A stretch of 64,000 nucleotides of DNA, taken from NCBI RefSeq assembly GCF_030733265.1, contig NZ_JASHJI010000013.1, positions 1 to 64,000 on the forward strand. The letters are read 5' to 3'. The stretch comes from Roseibium sp. MMSF_3412. GTDB taxonomy: Bacteria; Pseudomonadota; Alphaproteobacteria; Rhizobiales; Stappiaceae. The notes under the pieces were generated by a model, which was not told where the DNA came from, did no database searches, and worked only from the letters and a program-made list of their open reading frames with translations. This document shows positions 36,306-45,913 of the stretch, piece after piece; position 1 is the stretch's first letter, and every line of letters starts with the position of its first letter. The position numbers and the translations under genes were made by a program.

Positions 36306-38549
36306 TTAAGCAAAATCAACATGTTTGTTGAATGGCATTTCCCTCATCCGAATGCCTGTCGCGGCGAAAATCGCATTCGCAAGGGCAGGTGCGGCAGGCG
36401 CGGTTGCGGGCTCGCCCAGGCCACAAATCTTTTCGGATTTCTCCAAGAGCGACGTGTGAAATCGAGGAGTTTGGTGAAGACGCATTCCTTCGAAAGCATG
36501 AAAGTTGGTTTGAACCGGTGCGTAGTTTTCATAGGTCAGTTCGCAGTTCATGGCATGTCCCAGTCCCCAAACAGCCGCGCCGGTGAGTTGCGCTTCTGCG
36601 TTGACGGGGTCAAAAACGAGACCACAATCCGCAGCAATCCACACCTCGTCGATCCGAATTCCGTTTTCAGTTAGTGTCACATCAATAACTTCGGCGACAG
36701 GGACGTGGTGAGAATGGCAGAAGGCAACACCTCGTCCCCGCCCCGGACCGATATCCGTCCCTGACCAGTTCGACATCTCGGCAATGGCCTCAAGAACACC
36801 GCGAGAAATCGGATCTTTGGTCAAACGCAGCCGCTCTTCCAACTGGTCCGCCCCTGCAACGTTGATGAGTTCCGAAAGGAAACTTTCGTGAAAGAAGGCG
36901 TTGGAACACGCTCCTGGAGAGCGCCAAGATCCAATCGGCACGAGTTTTGGCGCCTTGTATCCAGACACCCGATAATTGGGGATCTCGTACGGTTGATCAT
37001 AAGCCCCCCAAACCAAGAACGTATCCGGACCGGGCGGAACGACAAACACGCGCGAAAACCAGCTGTCTCCGAGAGACGGGCTGATCGTGTCCAAGTCGAA
37101 GGCCACAACCTTGCCGTCCGCAACCGATCCGCGTGCCCTGCAAAGGTGGAGCGGTCGCGGAAAGTCATGGGTGAAATCTTCTTCTCGGCTCCAAATCGTC
37201 TTGATCGGCCGACCCGGAAACCGCTTTGCGATTTCGATTGCTTGAATGACGTAGTCATGATCAAGCCGACGCCCGAAACTGCCACCAGCGGGCAGTGCGT
37301 GCACGGTAACTGCGTCACCGGCAACACCGGTAATCTCTACTGCTGCGTCTTTGATGGACACGGGAACTTGCGTCGCGGTCCAGATCGCAACGTCTTGGTT
37401 GGTTACAAGAACAGTCGCGTTCAGCGGTTCAAGCGGCGCATGTGCCAAGTAGGGAACCCGATACTCCGCGGCAAAGATGTCCGCCTCAGACATGACCTGG
37501 TCAACGTCGCCGTCGTCTCGCAAACGGGAGTCACGATTTTCACTCACGTGCGCCGCCTCGAGAACCTTCCACATTTCCGCGCTCGTTGCGGGATAGTCAG
37601 GAGCAGGCCAATCGACTTCCAGCGCTTCGGCTGCCTGAAATGCGCGCCAGGTATTATCCGCGATCACTGCCAGGCCGTCGTTCACCTCGACAATTCCCTT
37701 GACGCCTCGCATTGTCTTGGCCACCGACGCGTCATACGGTCCCAATCCGCCGCCACGGCCCGGATTTGCCCGAACCGTGGCGAACAGCATGTCCGGAAGA
37801 GTGACATCAATCCCGTAGGTTTGCGTCCCGGTTGATTTTGGCACGATATCCGTGCGCAAGAACGGTTTCCCGAGACGCCGCCACTCAGCTGGCGGACGAA
37901 GCTTGACGTCGGTGACCGGATCCATTCGAGCTGCTTGCGTGGCCAGGTTGGTGTAGGGAATACTTGTACCGTCCGGAAGAACGACTGATCCGTCTTCCGT
38001 TTTCAGTTGTTTGACCGGAACCCCTGTTTGGCTCGAAGCGGCAAGTTTCAGAGTTTCTCTCGCGACGGCCCCAGCATATCTCAACTTTTCCTGGAGATCT
38101 GCAACCGATGACGACCCTCCGGTGAACTGCGCACCGGAAAGTCGTGCGACGGTTGCCATCATTTCCCGCACTGTTTTCGGTACAATTCCGTCATCGAGCG
38201 GGTGAAATGGAAGCCCGTTGGCGGCAATCAATGTGTTGACATAGGCCGCGTGCGGTTGGCCAGGATCGAGTTTCACCTTCTGCGGGTCCACATCCAGTTC
38301 CTCTGCGATCAGATGCGCCTGCATCGACATAATGCCCTGTCCGGAGTCTGCTCTGGGAACAATGAGGGTTATTCCGCCGGAAGCCACTTTCACGAAGGGC
38401 GTTATGGCAGCCTCGTCTTCGGCCAAACCTTCAAGCAGCGGATTGGCTGCCGGTCGGGCGATCGCATAAATTCCAAACGCAACTCCGCCGGCAACCGCGG
38501 CGGACCCGACGAGAAATGACCGCCGTGTAGTGGTACTCTTTTTGCTCAT
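36306..38549 (-). CDS. iorB: Isoquinoline 1-oxidoreductase-type molybdenum subunit (IorB-like)
   Basis: A 747-aa molybdopterin hydroxylase large subunit of the xanthine-oxidase family. The N-terminal TTRRSFLVGSAAVAGG is a twin-arginine signal with a hydrophobic stretch, so the enzyme works in the periplasm. The molybdenum domain shows GGSFGRRLDHDY and the C-terminal GLGEPATAPAAPALANAIF with the catalytic glutamate of this family. The start at 38549 has GAGG 8 bases upstream; an upstream ATG 16 codons earlier lacks this. It hydroxylates an N-heterocycle or oxidises an aldehyde; which one is not clear. Small subunit: 39428-39910. Confidence 0.88.
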   Translation of the reverse strand: MSKKSTTTRRSFLVGSAAVAGGVAFGIYAIARPAANPLLEGLAEDEAAITPFVKVASGGITLIVPRADSGQGIMSMQAHLIAEELDVDPQKVKLDPGQPHAAYVNTLIAANGLPFHPLDDGIVPKTVREMMATVARLSGAQFTGGSSSVADLQEKLRYAGAVARETLKLAASSQTGVPVKQLKTEDGSVVLPDGTSIPYTNLATQAARMDPVTDVKLRPPAEWRRLGKPFLRTDIVPKSTGTQTYGIDVTLPDMLFATVRANPGRGGGLGPYDASVAKTMRGVKGIVEVNDGLAVIADNTWRAFQAAEALEVDWPAPDYPATSAEMWKVLEAAHVSENRDSRLRDDGDVDQVMSEADIFAAEYRVPYLAHAPLEPLNATVLVTNQDVAIWTATQVPVSIKDAAVEITGVAGDAVTVHALPAGGSFGRRLDHDYVIQAIEIAKRFPGRPIKTIWSREEDFTHDFPRPLHLCRARGSVADGKVVAFDLDTISPSLGDSWFSRVFVVPPGPDTFLVWGAYDQPYEIPNYRVSGYKAPKLVPIGSWRSPGACSNAFFHESFLSELINVAGADQLEERLRLTKDPISRGVLEAIAEMSNWSGTDIGPGRGRGVAFCHSHHVPVAEVIDVTLTENGIRIDEVWIAADCGLVFDPVNAEAQLTGAAVWGLGHAMNCELTYENYAPVQTNFHAFEGMRLHQTPRFHTSLLEKSEKICGLGEPATAPAAPALANAIFAATGIRMREMPFNKHVDFA

Positions 38550-38648
38550 GGCATTGTCCTCAGTGCAGTCGTGGTCGCTTTCAGTTGGCTGGTTCAACCA
38601 GTTTGTTGCCGCGCCTGGTTTGCAATGCGCTGATACGCGAGAACCAGT

Positions 38649-39290
38649 TCATTTCTGACAGGCCAGACGATTGAACGCGTCCAGCTCGTCGATGAACTGC
38701 GAAGTGGTGGTCCGGCATTCGCGAACCGGACAATCGGTCAGATTCGCCGGGTCTCCGGCCATGAGCCGCTGAACATCAAATGTTGCATCGGAGACCAGCG
38801 TGAGAGCGAGACCGAGTTCTTGAAAGTCTCTTGCGATTTTCTGCGCATGCTCGGTGGCGCAAAATCCTGCCAGCACGACATGTATCCGGTTGTTGTTCCA
38901 TAGTGTTGACAGCAAACCGGTCTCGGAAAGACACCCGTATTCCCACCGGTCTTCGAGGAGAATGTCTCCCCTGCGTGGAGAAATCGACGCGTGATAGTTT
39001 ACAAGCAGCCTTTCGATCAAAACGGAATTTGTCGGATTTAACGGATCCGAATTTGGAATCTCCGGGGAGCCGAACAAGGGCGCAGCTTGAGGAAGATCCT
39101 GAGGAACGGTGTAACAAATCAGGACATCTGAAGATCGGGCGCTCTGGACAAGCAATGAGAGCGTCTCCAGCGCAGCAAGATAGCGTCGCCACACATCGGG
39201 GTTTGCCGGTGTCGCCGCATTGAAAGTGTCGCGCTCGTTTAGCGGATCCATAAGGAGGAGAGCTGTGGCTCCTGGAGAAAAGTTCGGCAT
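38649..39290 (-). CDS. Isochorismatase-fold cysteine-hydrolase-like protein lacking the catalytic lysine
   Basis: A 213-aa protein with the isochorismatase fold. The first strand TALLLMDPLN carries the expected catalytic Asp (D15), and VVLAGFCATEHA carries the expected Cys (C144). The Lys normally found about 30 residues before the Cys is replaced (DILLEDRWEYG), so the triad looks incomplete. The start is the Met at 39290 with GTGAGG upstream. It is inserted between the genes of the two oxidoreductase subunits and is presumably part of the same operon. It may hydrolyse an amide product or may have lost catalysis. Confidence 0.75.
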   Translation of the reverse strand: MPNFSPGATALLLMDPLNERDTFNAATPANPDVWRRYLAALETLSLLVQSARSSDVLICYTVPQDLPQAAPLFGSPEIPNSDPLNPTNSVLIERLLVNYHASISPRRGDILLEDRWEYGCLSETGLLSTLWNNNRIHVVLAGFCATEHAQKIARDFQELGLALTLVSDATFDVQRLMAGDPANLTDCPVRECRTTTSQFIDELDAFNRLACQK

Positions 39291-39427
39291 GTTTCTGGCC
39301 TCACTGGATTTCCGAGCTTGCCGAGGCTGTTTCAAAATGCTGATGCGTTTCGCGCAGAACCATGACGATCGGCGATCACCCGGCAAGACGGTGCTGAACG
39401 TTTGGAATGCGCTGGTTTCGTTCCGGT

Positions 39428-39910
39428 CTAGCTTTCACGAAGCGAGCGCGCAGCATCATGGATTGCGGCACGGATGCGCGGATAAGTGCCGCAGCGGCAC
39501 AAGTTGGAAGACATGGCTGCATCAATTGCCGAGTCGGTCGGTGAAGTGTCTTTTTCCAACAAAGCCGCAGCTTGCAAGATCTGGCCAGACTGACAATAGC
39601 CGCATTGTGCGACCTGATGTTTTATCCAGGCAGTCTGCAAAGGGTGGTCGGCCCCGTCCAGACCCAAAGCTGCGATCGTGGTCACTGGACCCCAGACATC
39701 GCCGGCAGCAACTTGGCAGGACCTCACCGCGTCACCATCAATGAGCACCGTGCAAGCTCCGCATTGTGCAATGCCGCATCCGTATTTCGGACCAAGGATA
39801 CCCAGTTCATCCCTCAAAACCCATAGCAAGGGCATTTCTGCTTCAAGAGAAACTTCAAATGAAGCGCCATCTACTATGAGACTGATTGTTTCTTCTTCGT
39901 TGACTGACAT
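39428..39910 (-). CDS. iorA: Isoquinoline 1-oxidoreductase-type [2Fe-2S] subunit (IorA-like)
   Basis: A 160-aa iron-sulfur subunit with two clusters. Plant-ferredoxin-type ligands are C45, C50, C53 and C65 (within [11 protein letters not shown]), and the second cluster uses C103, C106, C138 and C140 (QCGYCQSG and LCRCG). The start is at 39910 with AAGGA upstream; the frame is open 27 codons further. It transfers electrons from the molybdenum subunit IorB to a cytochrome. It is the first gene of the operon, divergent from an AraC-type regulator. Confidence 0.88.
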   Translation of the reverse strand: MSVNEEETISLIVDGASFEVSLEAEMPLLWVLRDELGILGPKYGCGIAQCGACTVLIDGDAVRSCQVAAGDVWGPVTTIAALGLDGADHPLQTAWIKHQVAQCGYCQSGQILQAAALLEKDTSPTDSAIDAAMSSNLCRCGTYPRIRAAIHDAARSLRES

Positions 39911-40084
39911 ATCGGGTAGTCCTTGCTGGTGCCCTGACGCGACAGAGGCTAGACTCGCCGAAAAGACGTCGCCATATGCAAATCGGGTCAATGCACTGCA
40001 ATGCGGGTCAACCTGTTGGTGGGCGTTGTCATCAGGTCTATTTGATCGAAAAGCGCCAGACCAAGCAAAAGAAAATACTGTGTG

Positions 40085-41086
40085 ATGGAAGAGAAGTACT
40101 CATTGGCTATCGGCACCGATGTTGTTTGCCGGGTCCTTCAAGTCGAGCCGGCCGCCATGTTGAAACGGGCGGGAATAGTGGACCATCAGAGACCGGGCCA
40201 CGAGATGCGTGTGACGGCTGCGCAGTTCTTTCGGGCATGGGACGCTGCTGTCGCGCTGTATGGTCAACCAGATTATCTGCGCCGGCTCTGCAACAGGATG
40301 GCGAATGGACCCATCATACCGGTGTTCTTTGCGTTGACATGTGCCCCTGATCTCGCAATCGGCAGCCGCCGCCTTGCACAATTCAAAACACTGCTCGGAC
40401 CGACATCAATGCAGGCGGTCTGGGCCAGCAACATGCTTCGGATTTCCTACCGATCAGCTGATCAGAGGATTGAAATTCCTTCTGACCTTGCGGCTTTGCA
40501 TCTGATGTTTTCAGTTCAGATGGTTCGCAATGCGACAGGGGAACCAGTCATACCGTTGAGCGCCAGTCTGAGTGCAACCGAAGCTCAGAGGCGAACTGTC
40601 GGGGAGCATTTGGGCATCGTTCCTGACTATTCGACTGAAACAAGCCTGTGTTACGCGTCAGAAGATGCCCGCCGGCCCTTCATTTCCGAAAATCCGGCGC
40701 TTTGGCAGAAGTTCGAGCGTGACTTTGAGCTCCAGATGCGCGCGCAAAAGGCCGATTTGTCGTTTACAGATCGCGTCAAGGCAGCCCTCGTCGAATTGAT
40801 TGCAATGGGTCGAGCCAACGCGGAAGATGTTGGCATTGCGCTGAACATGAGCCGAAGCACCTTGCAGCGCCGGTTGCGCGCAGAGGGCAGTACTTTTCAG
40901 GACATCCTGGACAAGATGCGCGAAGAACTTGCGATCAGGTATCTCACGGACAGTGAGTTGTCGTCGCAGGAAATTGGCGTCCTGCTGGGATATCGGGATG
41001 CGAACAGTTTTGCGCGAAGTTTCAGGCGCTGGAAAGGGACCTCTCCCGGAGAATATCGAACAGACATGTCGCTTGGAAAACGCTAG
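40085..41086 (+). CDS. AraC-family regulator with arabinose-binding-like sensor domain
   Basis: A 333-aa regulator. The N-terminal ~200 residues resemble the ligand domain found in OruR/ArgR-like AraC proteins, and the C-terminal AraC helix-turn-helix includes [18 protein letters not shown] and [24 protein letters not shown] directly precedes the ATG, so the start could be three bases earlier. It is divergent from the ior operon and is its probable activator (inference from position). Confidence 0.88.
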   Translation: MEEKYSLAIGTDVVCRVLQVEPAAMLKRAGIVDHQRPGHEMRVTAAQFFRAWDAAVALYGQPDYLRRLCNRMANGPIIPVFFALTCAPDLAIGSRRLAQFKTLLGPTSMQAVWASNMLRISYRSADQRIEIPSDLAALHLMFSVQMVRNATGEPVIPLSASLSATEAQRRTVGEHLGIVPDYSTETSLCYASEDARRPFISENPALWQKFERDFELQMRAQKADLSFTDRVKAALVELIAMGRANAEDVGIALNMSRSTLQRRLRAEGSTFQDILDKMREELAIRYLTDSELSSQEIGVLLGYRDANSFARSFRRWKGTSPGEYRTDMSLGKR

Positions 41087-41839
41087 CGCGCAACGTGATC
41101 TTGGTACTGCTCCGGATGAAGACATGTTGCCTGTCGCAGCTGAAGACCAGGAGGCAACCCGCAGGGCCTTAGGTGGAATCGCAAGATGTGATGACTTCGC
41201 TCTTCATTTTTCGAGCAGATAAACAGTGTCGCCGGTTTAGACGCTGTGATCATCGTTCATGTCAGCAGCAACGCTTGCCGCGACTGAAAACGTGGTGATT
41301 GAGCTTTGTTTCATCGGGTTTCTCCATTCGGACAGGCCATGCCTTCCGTGAATGTCGGCTTCGGCCTTCAAGTCGGAAGCACTCTTTTTGATGGACCCAT
41401 AGATCATGCAGGCGCCGCGAAACCCGAGGAGGGGCTCGAAAGTTGCCGCAGGTGTCGCGGCGCCGAGGCGGCGAGCTCGGCCAAGGCAGCGAAGTCTGCT
41501 TCTCAAGTCGCGCTCGCCACGGGTGTTGTCCCGTCCTCCTTTCTGTCTGGTCTTGGGCCCGCGGCACCTAGTTTTGGGCAGGATCGTTTGCTGGTCTTTC
41601 AGCCAGTTTTGCGATTCCAGAAGTTGGTTTTTCCGCCGCCCAGCCTGAGCGGTTTGGCGCGTCCGCGCTCTCGAATACGCCGAATTGCGAAGCTGTTCCG
41701 GCGCTGCGCAAATCTGAAAGACAGCCGCCTGAGTCGCCGCTAGGATCCTTCCTCGGCCATGCATTTCCGTGGTTTGTGGTGCGAGGGCATCTGCGGATGC
41801 GTGGATTGCAATTTGACCGTCGTCCTGGGAGACAATTGG
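41087..41839. other. 753-base stretch without a confident gene
   Basis: Several overlapping frames are open here, but their compositions (runs of Arg and Ser) look like shadows. On the minus strand a short frame (start 41311, 25 codons, GGAGA 6 bases upstream) could encode a peptide MKQSSITTFSV... ending at 41237, but nothing supports it beyond the ribosome binding site. The last part must contain the promoter of the downstream gene. Confidence 0.4.
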
Positions 41840-43450
41840 ATGGAGAGCTTTGCAGCGAACCTTCGTGAAATGACCCGAACACCCCTTCATGAAAGCCACG
41901 TGCAAGAGCTTTTGGCGCTGGGACGGGAAGTGCGTTTTCAAGCTGGCGAGACCATCGCGGATGTCGGGGATCCGATGGACCACTTCTATTACATCCTGAA
42001 AGGGCGGGTCGAGTTGATGGATCCCTATACCCGCGAGGCCTATTTCCCGACGAGTCTCGGGCCCACGCAGTTCATCGGTGACATCGCGTTCCTGAACAAT
42101 GGTGCGCACAACTTGCCCCTGCGCGCAAAGGAGGAGACCGTGGTTCTTGCGGTTCCGCGTGGTGAGATGCTGCAGGCAATGGCGCGCATTCCCGAGATGT
42201 CGGATATCGTGATCTCGGTGTTTGCGGCCCGCAGGAGACGGCAGATCGAGGAGAACGACTCCTCACTGGTGCTGATCGGGGCCGATTACGATCGCAATGT
42301 TCGCCGCGTTGCCGAGTTTGCGACGCGCAACAAGATACCGTACCGGATGATCGATCTCGGATCGAGCGACGCTCAGGAAATCGCGATGAGTTGCCGTCTG
42401 AGCCAACGTCAGCCCGCGGTGGTGTTTGGACACAATCGTGTCCTGGATCCGCCGACGCCTGCTCAGCTCGCGGCAGTGCTCGGTCTGGAACAGAGCTTCA
42501 AGTGTGACGAAACCGTCGATGTCCTGATTGTCGGGGGAGGACCGGCCGGTGTGTCTGCGGCGGTCTATGCAGGCGCCGAGGGCCTGTCCGCGCTCCTGGT
42601 CGAGGACATTGCCGTCGGAGGACAGGCGGGAACATCCAGCAGGATCGAAAACTACATGGGGTTTCCGACCGGAATATCCGGTTCGGATCTTGTCTGGCGC
42701 GGGGAAGTGCAAGCCTTGAAATTCGGGACACGCTTCATGCGTCCGCGACGCGCTGAATCCCTGCGAAGGCAGGCCGACGGCACGTTTTGCGCCACACTGG
42801 ATACCGGTCAGGAGCTTTGTGCACGCGCGGTTGTCGTGGCAACGGGCGTCCAGTACCGCAGGCTGCCTCTGCAGCGCCTCAAGGATTTCGAGGGACTGGG
42901 TGTCTACTACGCGGCGACCGATATGGAGGCGCGCTACTGCATCGGGAACGACGTGATCGTGGTTGGCGGTGGCAATTCGGCCGGACAGGCTGCGATGTAT
43001 CTTTCCCGGAAGGCAAGGCATGTGCATGTTCTGGTGCGCGGGCCGAGTCTGGCGATGTCAATGTCGGACTATCTGCTGTCGAGGCTTCAAACAGATCCGG
43101 CCATCACCATCCATTACAACGCACAGATCAAGTCGCTCGAAGGTGATTGCAAGCTGGAAGCTGTGGTTGTTGAGCGTGAGGGAGAAGACTGGCGCGTCGC
43201 GTGTCCGGCCGCGTTCCTCATGGTCGGCGCCGAACCAAATACCAAGTGGCTTGCTGCAACGTGCAACCTCGATCAGAAGGGATTTGTCCAAACAGGTCTC
43301 TTGGCGGAGCAAGGGTCGCCATTTGCAACATCTTGTCCAGGCCTCTTTGCTGTCGGTGATGTTCGTGCCGGCTCCGTAAAACGCGTTGCCTCCGCTGTCG
43401 GGGAAGGGTCGGTCGTCATTTCACATGTCTGGGACTATCTGAACGCCTGA
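41840..43450 (+). CDS. cNMP-binding domain fused to a thioredoxin-reductase-like flavoprotein
   Basis: A 536-aa fusion. Residues ~17-120 form a cyclic-nucleotide-binding-like domain (FQAGETIADVGDPMDHFYYI, FIGDIAFL). Residues ~140-215 look like a thioredoxin-fold segment without a CxxC. Residues ~225-530 form a two-dinucleotide-fold oxidoreductase with the FAD motif IVGGGPAGVSAAVYA, the NAD(P) motif VVGGGNSAGQAAMYL and the second FAD motif LFAVGDVRAG. The place of the thioredoxin reductase redox pair (CATC) reads AATD, so no dithiol chemistry is possible there. The start has GGGAG upstream. The likely role is a ligand-sensing NAD(P)H oxidoreductase, substrate unknown. Confidence 0.85.
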   Translation: MESFAANLREMTRTPLHESHVQELLALGREVRFQAGETIADVGDPMDHFYYILKGRVELMDPYTREAYFPTSLGPTQFIGDIAFLNNGAHNLPLRAKEETVVLAVPRGEMLQAMARIPEMSDIVISVFAARRRRQIEENDSSLVLIGADYDRNVRRVAEFATRNKIPYRMIDLGSSDAQEIAMSCRLSQRQPAVVFGHNRVLDPPTPAQLAAVLGLEQSFKCDETVDVLIVGGGPAGVSAAVYAGAEGLSALLVEDIAVGGQAGTSSRIENYMGFPTGISGSDLVWRGEVQALKFGTRFMRPRRAESLRRQADGTFCATLDTGQELCARAVVVATGVQYRRLPLQRLKDFEGLGVYYAATDMEARYCIGNDVIVVGGGNSAGQAAMYLSRKARHVHVLVRGPSLAMSMSDYLLSRLQTDPAITIHYNAQIKSLEGDCKLEAVVVEREGEDWRVACPAAFLMVGAEPNTKWLAATCNLDQKGFVQTGLLAEQGSPFATSCPGLFAVGDVRAGSVKRVASAVGEGSVVISHVWDYLNA

Positions 43451-43537
43451 TGGAGAGCCCGGCACAGGTCCGCTCTCCCAAATCTTGGGGGTTTCAGTGC
43501 CTGAACAAAAGAGTGCGCGGTGGTAGAAGGATCGCGG

Positions 43538-44044
43538 CTATTTGCGTTTCAGGTCCCTGATTGAACATCCCGCAATTATTGCTGCGGTTGCTTCGCTTAT
43601 GCGCTTCTGTTCCGTTTTCGGTGTCTTAGCGGATGAAACGTGAACCGAGAACATTCGTTTCTTGCCGGCAGTCAGTTCACCCCAAAGCTCCTTCAGTTCG
43701 GGATCAGAGTCGACCGCCAGCTTGAGCGCGTCCGGGACGTCGACATGGTTCTGGTCATCGACCCTGAAACGCATTTCAACGACATCTCCGACATCAACAC
43801 CCGAATTGGCCGTGACCTTCGGAGACACAATGAAATACCTGCGTCCGTCTCCGACCGGGATCCAGGCCCCTCGCACCGGGACGTCTGCAATCTCGCCCTC
43901 CACACGCAGGCGCGGATATTCGCCAAAGGGAAGACCGGCTTCCAGCTCGGGTGGCAGAAACAGGACCTTGTACATGACGACGCGCGACTTTCCGACACCG
44001 TGGCGCGAGATCTCCGCTTCGAACACATGCGTGAAGTAACTCAT
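43538..44044 (-). CDS. DUF1905/YdeI-domain protein
   Basis: A 168-aa protein. The first ~95 residues match the DUF1905 beta-barrel-like pattern (VEGEIADVPVRGAWIP, GVDVGDVVEMRF). The C-terminal helical part (ELKELWGELTAGKKRMFSVH) resembles the YdeI/OmpD-associated domain. Such proteins are linked to bacteriocin or peptide tolerance in enterobacteria, but their biochemical role is unknown. It is downstream of three AraC regulators on the same strand. Confidence 0.75.
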   Translation of the reverse strand: MSYFTHVFEAEISRHGVGKSRVVMYKVLFLPPELEAGLPFGEYPRLRVEGEIADVPVRGAWIPVGDGRRYFIVSPKVTANSGVDVGDVVEMRFRVDDQNHVDVPDALKLAVDSDPELKELWGELTAGKKRMFSVHVSSAKTPKTEQKRISEATAAIIAGCSIRDLKRK

Positions 44045-44138
44045 GCCTGTAGCCCGGACCTCCGGGTTTGCTCACTGCAAGGCCCGGATGCGATGTCATC
44101 CAGATCGGCTGGTCCCGCACTTGCCTGGCCGCGAAGGG

Positions 44139-45032
44139 TCAACCGTCCGTTTCCCTGCGGTAGCGGGCCGGAGAGACACCCAGCTTGCTGGTGAAGGTAT
44201 TTGTCATGTGCTGCTGGCTCGAAAAGCCGCACGCATATGCAATCTGCGCAATCGGTTCGTTTGAATTCAGGAGTTTGTCCCGAGCGCGCTCTATACGCGC
44301 GTCAAGCACCAACTGGTAAAGCGTCTTTCCGGTCTTGGAAACGATTGCGTGTTTCAGTTTGAGTTGCGGCCAACCAAGTTCGGATGCAATGGATGCAAGG
44401 GTTGGCGGCTCATACTCGTAGTCGCCTATCAGTTTAGTGATTCGCTGAAGCTCACTGTCAGAAAGACGTGGAGATGCTTGTGTATTTACGGCATCCGCAA
44501 GACTGAGCAAACGTTCAATGACGAGGAGTTGCAGCGCCTCGGAGCGCAAAATGGATGTTGGTGCTGTCGTTCCGGCGGTCTTCCAAAGTGCAAGCAGGTC
44601 CCGCCGCAGACGCACATCTGAAAAGAGCGGTCCGCAAAGGCTGTTAAGTTGAGCAAGGTCCAGACCGGTGTCCGCGGTTGCCGACTGCAAGTGGTCTATC
44701 GGCAGGCTCAGCATCAGCAAATCGTGTGGACCAGCGCAAGAATATGCGATCGCCGTCTCTGGCGGCGTGAGACAAAAGACGCCGGTTTTCGCGCGCTGAC
44801 TGCGTGACCAGTACTTTCCTTCCAGGTCCCACTTGAATTCCATGTCCGCTTTCAATGCGAACTGCAGCACAAACTCCGGAACCGCGGCATCTTTCATCTG
44901 GTGCGGTGTTTGACGGATCTCGATCATGTCGAGACGGTCGAAACCGGCTGTTCTGTGACTTCTGGGGAACGCGGCGTAGTCCGATGTCTCGATGAATTCG
45001 CGAAAACTGCTCGCTGTCTGTGGGCTGCTCAC
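44139..45032 (-). CDS. AraC-family regulator (paralogue 1)
   Basis: A 297-aa AraC regulator with a C-terminal double helix-turn-helix: LASIASELGWPQLKLKHAIV, then IAYACGFSSQQHMTNTFTSK and ending in SPARYRRETDG. The N-terminal ~190 residues are a sensor of unknown ligand. Its start overlaps the stop of the next regulator upstream (45029), so both are on one transcript. Its recognition-helix segment is identical in ten residues to those of the genes at 45029 and 45914. Confidence 0.87.
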   Translation of the reverse strand: MSSPQTASSFREFIETSDYAAFPRSHRTAGFDRLDMIEIRQTPHQMKDAAVPEFVLQFALKADMEFKWDLEGKYWSRSQRAKTGVFCLTPPETAIAYSCAGPHDLLMLSLPIDHLQSATADTGLDLAQLNSLCGPLFSDVRLRRDLLALWKTAGTTAPTSILRSEALQLLVIERLLSLADAVNTQASPRLSDSELQRITKLIGDYEYEPPTLASIASELGWPQLKLKHAIVSKTGKTLYQLVLDARIERARDKLLNSNEPIAQIAYACGFSSQQHMTNTFTSKLGVSPARYRRETDG

Positions 45033-45883
45033 GGGCCAAACTCCTTGCGATATCGCGCTGGCGTTGCACCAACTTTCGCCGTGAAAGAGTTGGTCATATG
45101 CTGCTGACTGGAAAACCCGCAGGTATAGGCAATGGCGGCAATCGTATCGTTGCCTTCGGCCAGAAGGGTCCTCGCTTTGTCGAGGCGCCGCTCCAGCAGG
45201 TAACTTGACAGGGAGACGCCAAAGCTCCGTTTGAAGCTCCGGGTCAGGACGTGAACAGGCACTTCGGCCACTTTCGCGATAGCACCCAGATCCAGAGTGC
45301 TTGCCAGATTTGCATCGATGAAATCGACAAGCCGGGATTTGCAGGCATCGGAGAGGCCACTCTTGCGGGTCTGTCTTTCACGGCTTTCTCGCGCCATCAG
45401 AGATGCAAGCCGGATGAAAATGGATGATGTGAGCATCTCCATGAAAATGGCACCCTCGACCTCACCGGTGAGCAGATGACGCTGCAGCTCGCGTGCCATG
45501 TTGCCGATGACGATGTCCTGTGTTGGCGGCAACACCTCCAGCCCGGCCCCCGAAAGACTGAACCCTCCAAGCAGCGTTTCTGCGCTCTCCGGTTCGTAGG
45601 TCAGGTAGAAGTGGCTCTTGTGTCCGCCGTCGTCGGTCTCGAATGCGTCCGTGCCACTCGGTCCAAAGATGATTGTGTTGGTTTCGTTTGAAAGTTGTTT
45701 TTGCACGTCGGAATTGAGAGCGAGCAGCGTCTTGTTCGGCCTGAGATTGATGGCCAGCAAATGCCCGTCCAGAACCGTTCGTGCCGAGTGGCCTTTGTAG
45801 ACGCCGGTCGTCAATCCTACGTGCACACTTGGAGCAGTGCGTTGAACGGGGCTTGTCAGAGATATCTGGTTTCTAACATGCAC
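45029..45883 (-). CDS. AraC-family regulator (paralogue 2)
   Basis: A 284-aa AraC regulator with a C-terminal DNA-binding domain (LGAIAKVAEVPVHVLTRSF; IAYTCGFSSQQHMTNSFTAK; ending ATPARYRKE). The N-terminal sensor begins with a segment typical of cupin-like AraC sensors. It overlaps the downstream paralogue by four bases and lies 30 bases downstream of paralogue 3. Tandem arrangement and shared recognition helix indicate local duplication. Confidence 0.87.
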   Translation of the reverse strand: MHVRNQISLTSPVQRTAPSVHVGLTTGVYKGHSARTVLDGHLLAINLRPNKTLLALNSDVQKQLSNETNTIIFGPSGTDAFETDDGGHKSHFYLTYEPESAETLLGGFSLSGAGLEVLPPTQDIVIGNMARELQRHLLTGEVEGAIFMEMLTSSIFIRLASLMARESRERQTRKSGLSDACKSRLVDFIDANLASTLDLGAIAKVAEVPVHVLTRSFKRSFGVSLSSYLLERRLDKARTLLAEGNDTIAAIAYTCGFSSQQHMTNSFTAKVGATPARYRKEFGP

Positions 45884-45913
45884 GATCGTGTCTCTCGTGA
45901 CTGCAGTCAGGCT

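Noticed and set aside
41237-42109. 290-codon open frame on the minus strand
   Set aside because: Half of it is antisense to the cNMP/flavoprotein gene, and the composition of the rest is not protein-like.
43450-43480. Stem GGAGAGC/GCTCTCC after the flavoprotein gene
   Set aside because: It is not followed by a T-run and the loop is long, so it was not called a terminator.
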